Shown piece by piece: positions 62,280-64,000 of a stretch of DNA of 64,000 nt (positions are counted from its first letter, which is position 1; every line of letters begins with the position of its first letter). The notes beneath the pieces were generated by a model. The model was not told where the DNA came from and ran no database searches. It saw nothing but the letters and a program-made list of their open reading frames with translations. Made by a program: the position numbers and the translations under genes. Origin of the DNA: Serratia nevei (GTDB taxonomy: Bacteria; Pseudomonadota; Gammaproteobacteria; Enterobacterales; Enterobacteriaceae); contig NZ_CP149940.1 of assembly GCF_037948395.1 (NCBI RefSeq), positions 2,666,001 to 2,730,000 of the forward strand, in the 5' to 3' direction.

Positions 62280-63674
62280 CTACTTCTGCAATGCCCGCAG
62301 AATCGCTTCCACGCTGTCTTTGGCATCGCCGAACAGCATCTGGGTGTTCTCCTTGAAGAACAGCGGGTTCTGCACGCCGGCGTAACCGGTGTTCATTGAG
62401 CGTTTAAACGCGATCACGTTCTGCGCTTTCCACACTTCCAATACCGGCATGCCGGCGATCGGGCTGCGCGGATCTTCCAATGCCGCCGGGTTCACCGTGT
62501 CGTTAGCGCCAATCACCAGCACGGTGTCGGTATCCGGGAAATCTTCGTTGATTTCATCCATCTCCAGCACCACGTCGTACGGCACCTTCGCCTCCGCCAG
62601 CAGCACGTTCATGTGGCCCGGCAAACGCCCCGCGACCGGGTGAATGCCGAAGCGCACCTTCACGCCGCGCGCCCGCAGTTTCTCGGTGATTTCTGCCACC
62701 GGATATTGCGCCTGCGCCACCGCCATGCCGTAACCCGGCGTGATGATCACCGAGGTGGAGTTCTTCAGCTGCTCGGCCACCTCTTCCGCCGTGGTTTCAC
62801 GGTATTCGCCCATCTCTTCGGCATCGCCGGTAGACGAACCGTCACTGCCGAAACCGCCGGCGATCACGCTGATAAACGAGCGGTTCATTGCCTTACACAT
62901 AATGTAAGACAGGATCGCCCCCGAAGAGCCCACCAGCGCGCCGGTGACGATCAGCAGATCGTTGCTCAGCATGAAGCCCGCCGCGGCCGCCGCCCACCCC
63001 GAGTAGGAGTTGAGCATCGACACCACCACCGGCATGTCGGCGCCGCCGATCGAGGCCACCAGATGCCAGCCGAACGCCAGTGCGATCGCCGTCATCAGCA
63101 GCAGCGTCACCACCTGCCAGCCCACGCTGTCGGTACGCACGAACGCCACCAGCAGCAGGAACGAGAGCACCAACGCCGCCAGATTCAGCTTGTGGCGGTT
63201 CGGCAGCATCAGCGGTTTGGAAGAGATGATGCCGCGCAGCTTGCCGAAGGCGACAATCGAACCGGTGAAGGTTACCGCGCCGATAAAGATACCGAGGAAC
63301 ACTTCGGTCAGATGGATATTCGCCATCACCGGCTCCATCGGCGCGCCGTGATCCAGGTAGCTGTTGAAACCGACCAGCACCGCTGCCAGGCCAACGAAGC
63401 TATGCAACACCGCCACCAGCTCCGGCATTTCGGTCATCTCGACCTTCTTGGCCAGATAGACGCCGATCGAGCCGCCGATGATCATGGCGATGATGATCCA
63501 GCCGACGTTGCCGGAATCCGGCCCCAGAATGGTGGCGATCAGCGCGATCGCCATACCGGCGACGCCGAACAGGTTGCCCTGCTTCGACGTTTCATGGCGC
63601 GACAGGCCCGCCAGGCTGAAAATAAACAAAATAGCGGCAACAATGTATGCAGCTGTAACCAATCCTCCAGACAT
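62280..63674 (-). CDS. pntB: NAD(P) transhydrogenase subunit beta
   Basis: A 464-residue inner-membrane subunit (E. coli PntB 462). The N-terminal two-thirds has about nine hydrophobic segments ([24 protein letters not shown] first). The C-terminal domain III binds NADP(H): [13 protein letters not shown] and [14 protein letters not shown] are the known motifs. With PntA it moves hydride from NADH to NADP+ driven by the proton gradient. It follows pntA by 10 nt in a leftward operon. Confidence 0.96.
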   Translation of the reverse strand: MSGGLVTAAYIVAAILFIFSLAGLSRHETSKQGNLFGVAGMAIALIATILGPDSGNVGWIIIAMIIGGSIGVYLAKKVEMTEMPELVAVLHSFVGLAAVLVGFNSYLDHGAPMEPVMANIHLTEVFLGIFIGAVTFTGSIVAFGKLRGIISSKPLMLPNRHKLNLAALVLSFLLLVAFVRTDSVGWQVVTLLLMTAIALAFGWHLVASIGGADMPVVVSMLNSYSGWAAAAAGFMLSNDLLIVTGALVGSSGAILSYIMCKAMNRSFISVIAGGFGSDGSSTGDAEEMGEYRETTAEEVAEQLKNSTSVIITPGYGMAVAQAQYPVAEITEKLRARGVKVRFGIHPVAGRLPGHMNVLLAEAKVPYDVVLEMDEINEDFPDTDTVLVIGANDTVNPAALEDPRSPIAGMPVLEVWKAQNVIAFKRSMNTGYAGVQNPLFFKENTQMLFGDAKDSVEAILRALQK

Positions 63675-63684
63675 TTGTTACCCC

Positions 63685-64000
<316 letters not shown>

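Overview
This 64 kb window reads as the chromosome of a GC-rich enterobacterium. Serratia, and most likely the S. marcescens complex, is the best inference. The right end carries an enteric core block (ogt, fnr, uspE, pntB, pntA), and NudI, PbpG, Kup and FNR are close to their E. coli counterparts as I know them. An OlsF-type bifunctional acyltransferase, known from Serratia proteamaculans, points the same way. No rRNA, tRNA, insertion sequence, phage gene, CRISPR array or plasmid function was seen.

Layout. 1-4.2 kb: the end of an aldehyde dehydrogenase gene, then a leftward operon (sugar isomerase-like TIM barrel, epoxide-hydrolase-like protein, HSL-family esterase). It is divergent from a TetR regulator across a 32-bp near-perfect palindrome; a cupin follows. 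4.3-9.5 kb: a Kup potassium transporter, then a fused double-permease ABC transporter with its ATPase and no nearby binding protein. 9.5-17.1 kb: a LysR regulator divergent from a complete LivHMGF-type ABC importer with its binding protein, followed by an L-2-amino-thiazoline-4-carboxylate hydrolase-like protein and an N-carbamoyl-amino-acid amidohydrolase. Together these could import a thiazoline or carbamoyl compound and convert it to L-cysteine. 17.1-18.0 kb: an ArsR/SRPBCC pair whose promoter and two palindromes imply a leaderless, autoregulated mRNA. 18.0-27.4 kb: a ZntB/CorA-type transporter, a small GH18-like protein, an NlpC/P60 lipoprotein, NudI, PbpG, a luciferase-like oxidoreductase, and a vitamin B6 salvage cluster (PtsJ-like MocR regulator, small protein, glutamine amidotransferase, PdxK-like kinase).

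27.9-42.4 kb is the most unusual part. It is a same-strand, tightly spaced run of nine genes behind a 452-bp AT-rich region: a degenerate Nudix protein, a protein ending in a Hint (hedgehog/intein-type) domain, a set of large beta-rich proteins that look like paralogues of one another, and a protein whose C-terminal half carries a DxDDTA motif as in class II terpene cyclases. I recognise no described system with this combination.

42.4-47.6 kb: YcgR, an N-formylglutamate amidohydrolase, OlsF, and a DUF4091/GH123-like protein. 48.1-57.7 kb: a carbohydrate island with a binding protein, two permeases, a MalK-type ATPase, a Gfo/Idh/MocA protein, a ROK kinase, a DeoR regulator, an AgaS-like SIS protein and a GatY/KbaY-type aldolase. 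With the divergent GH123-like gene it suggests use of an N-acetylgalactosamine-containing glycan. CTTTC/GAAAG inverted repeats lie upstream of both the binding-protein gene and the DeoR gene. 58.0-64 kb: a small exported fimbrin-like protein, then the core block from ogt to pntA, which runs off the window.
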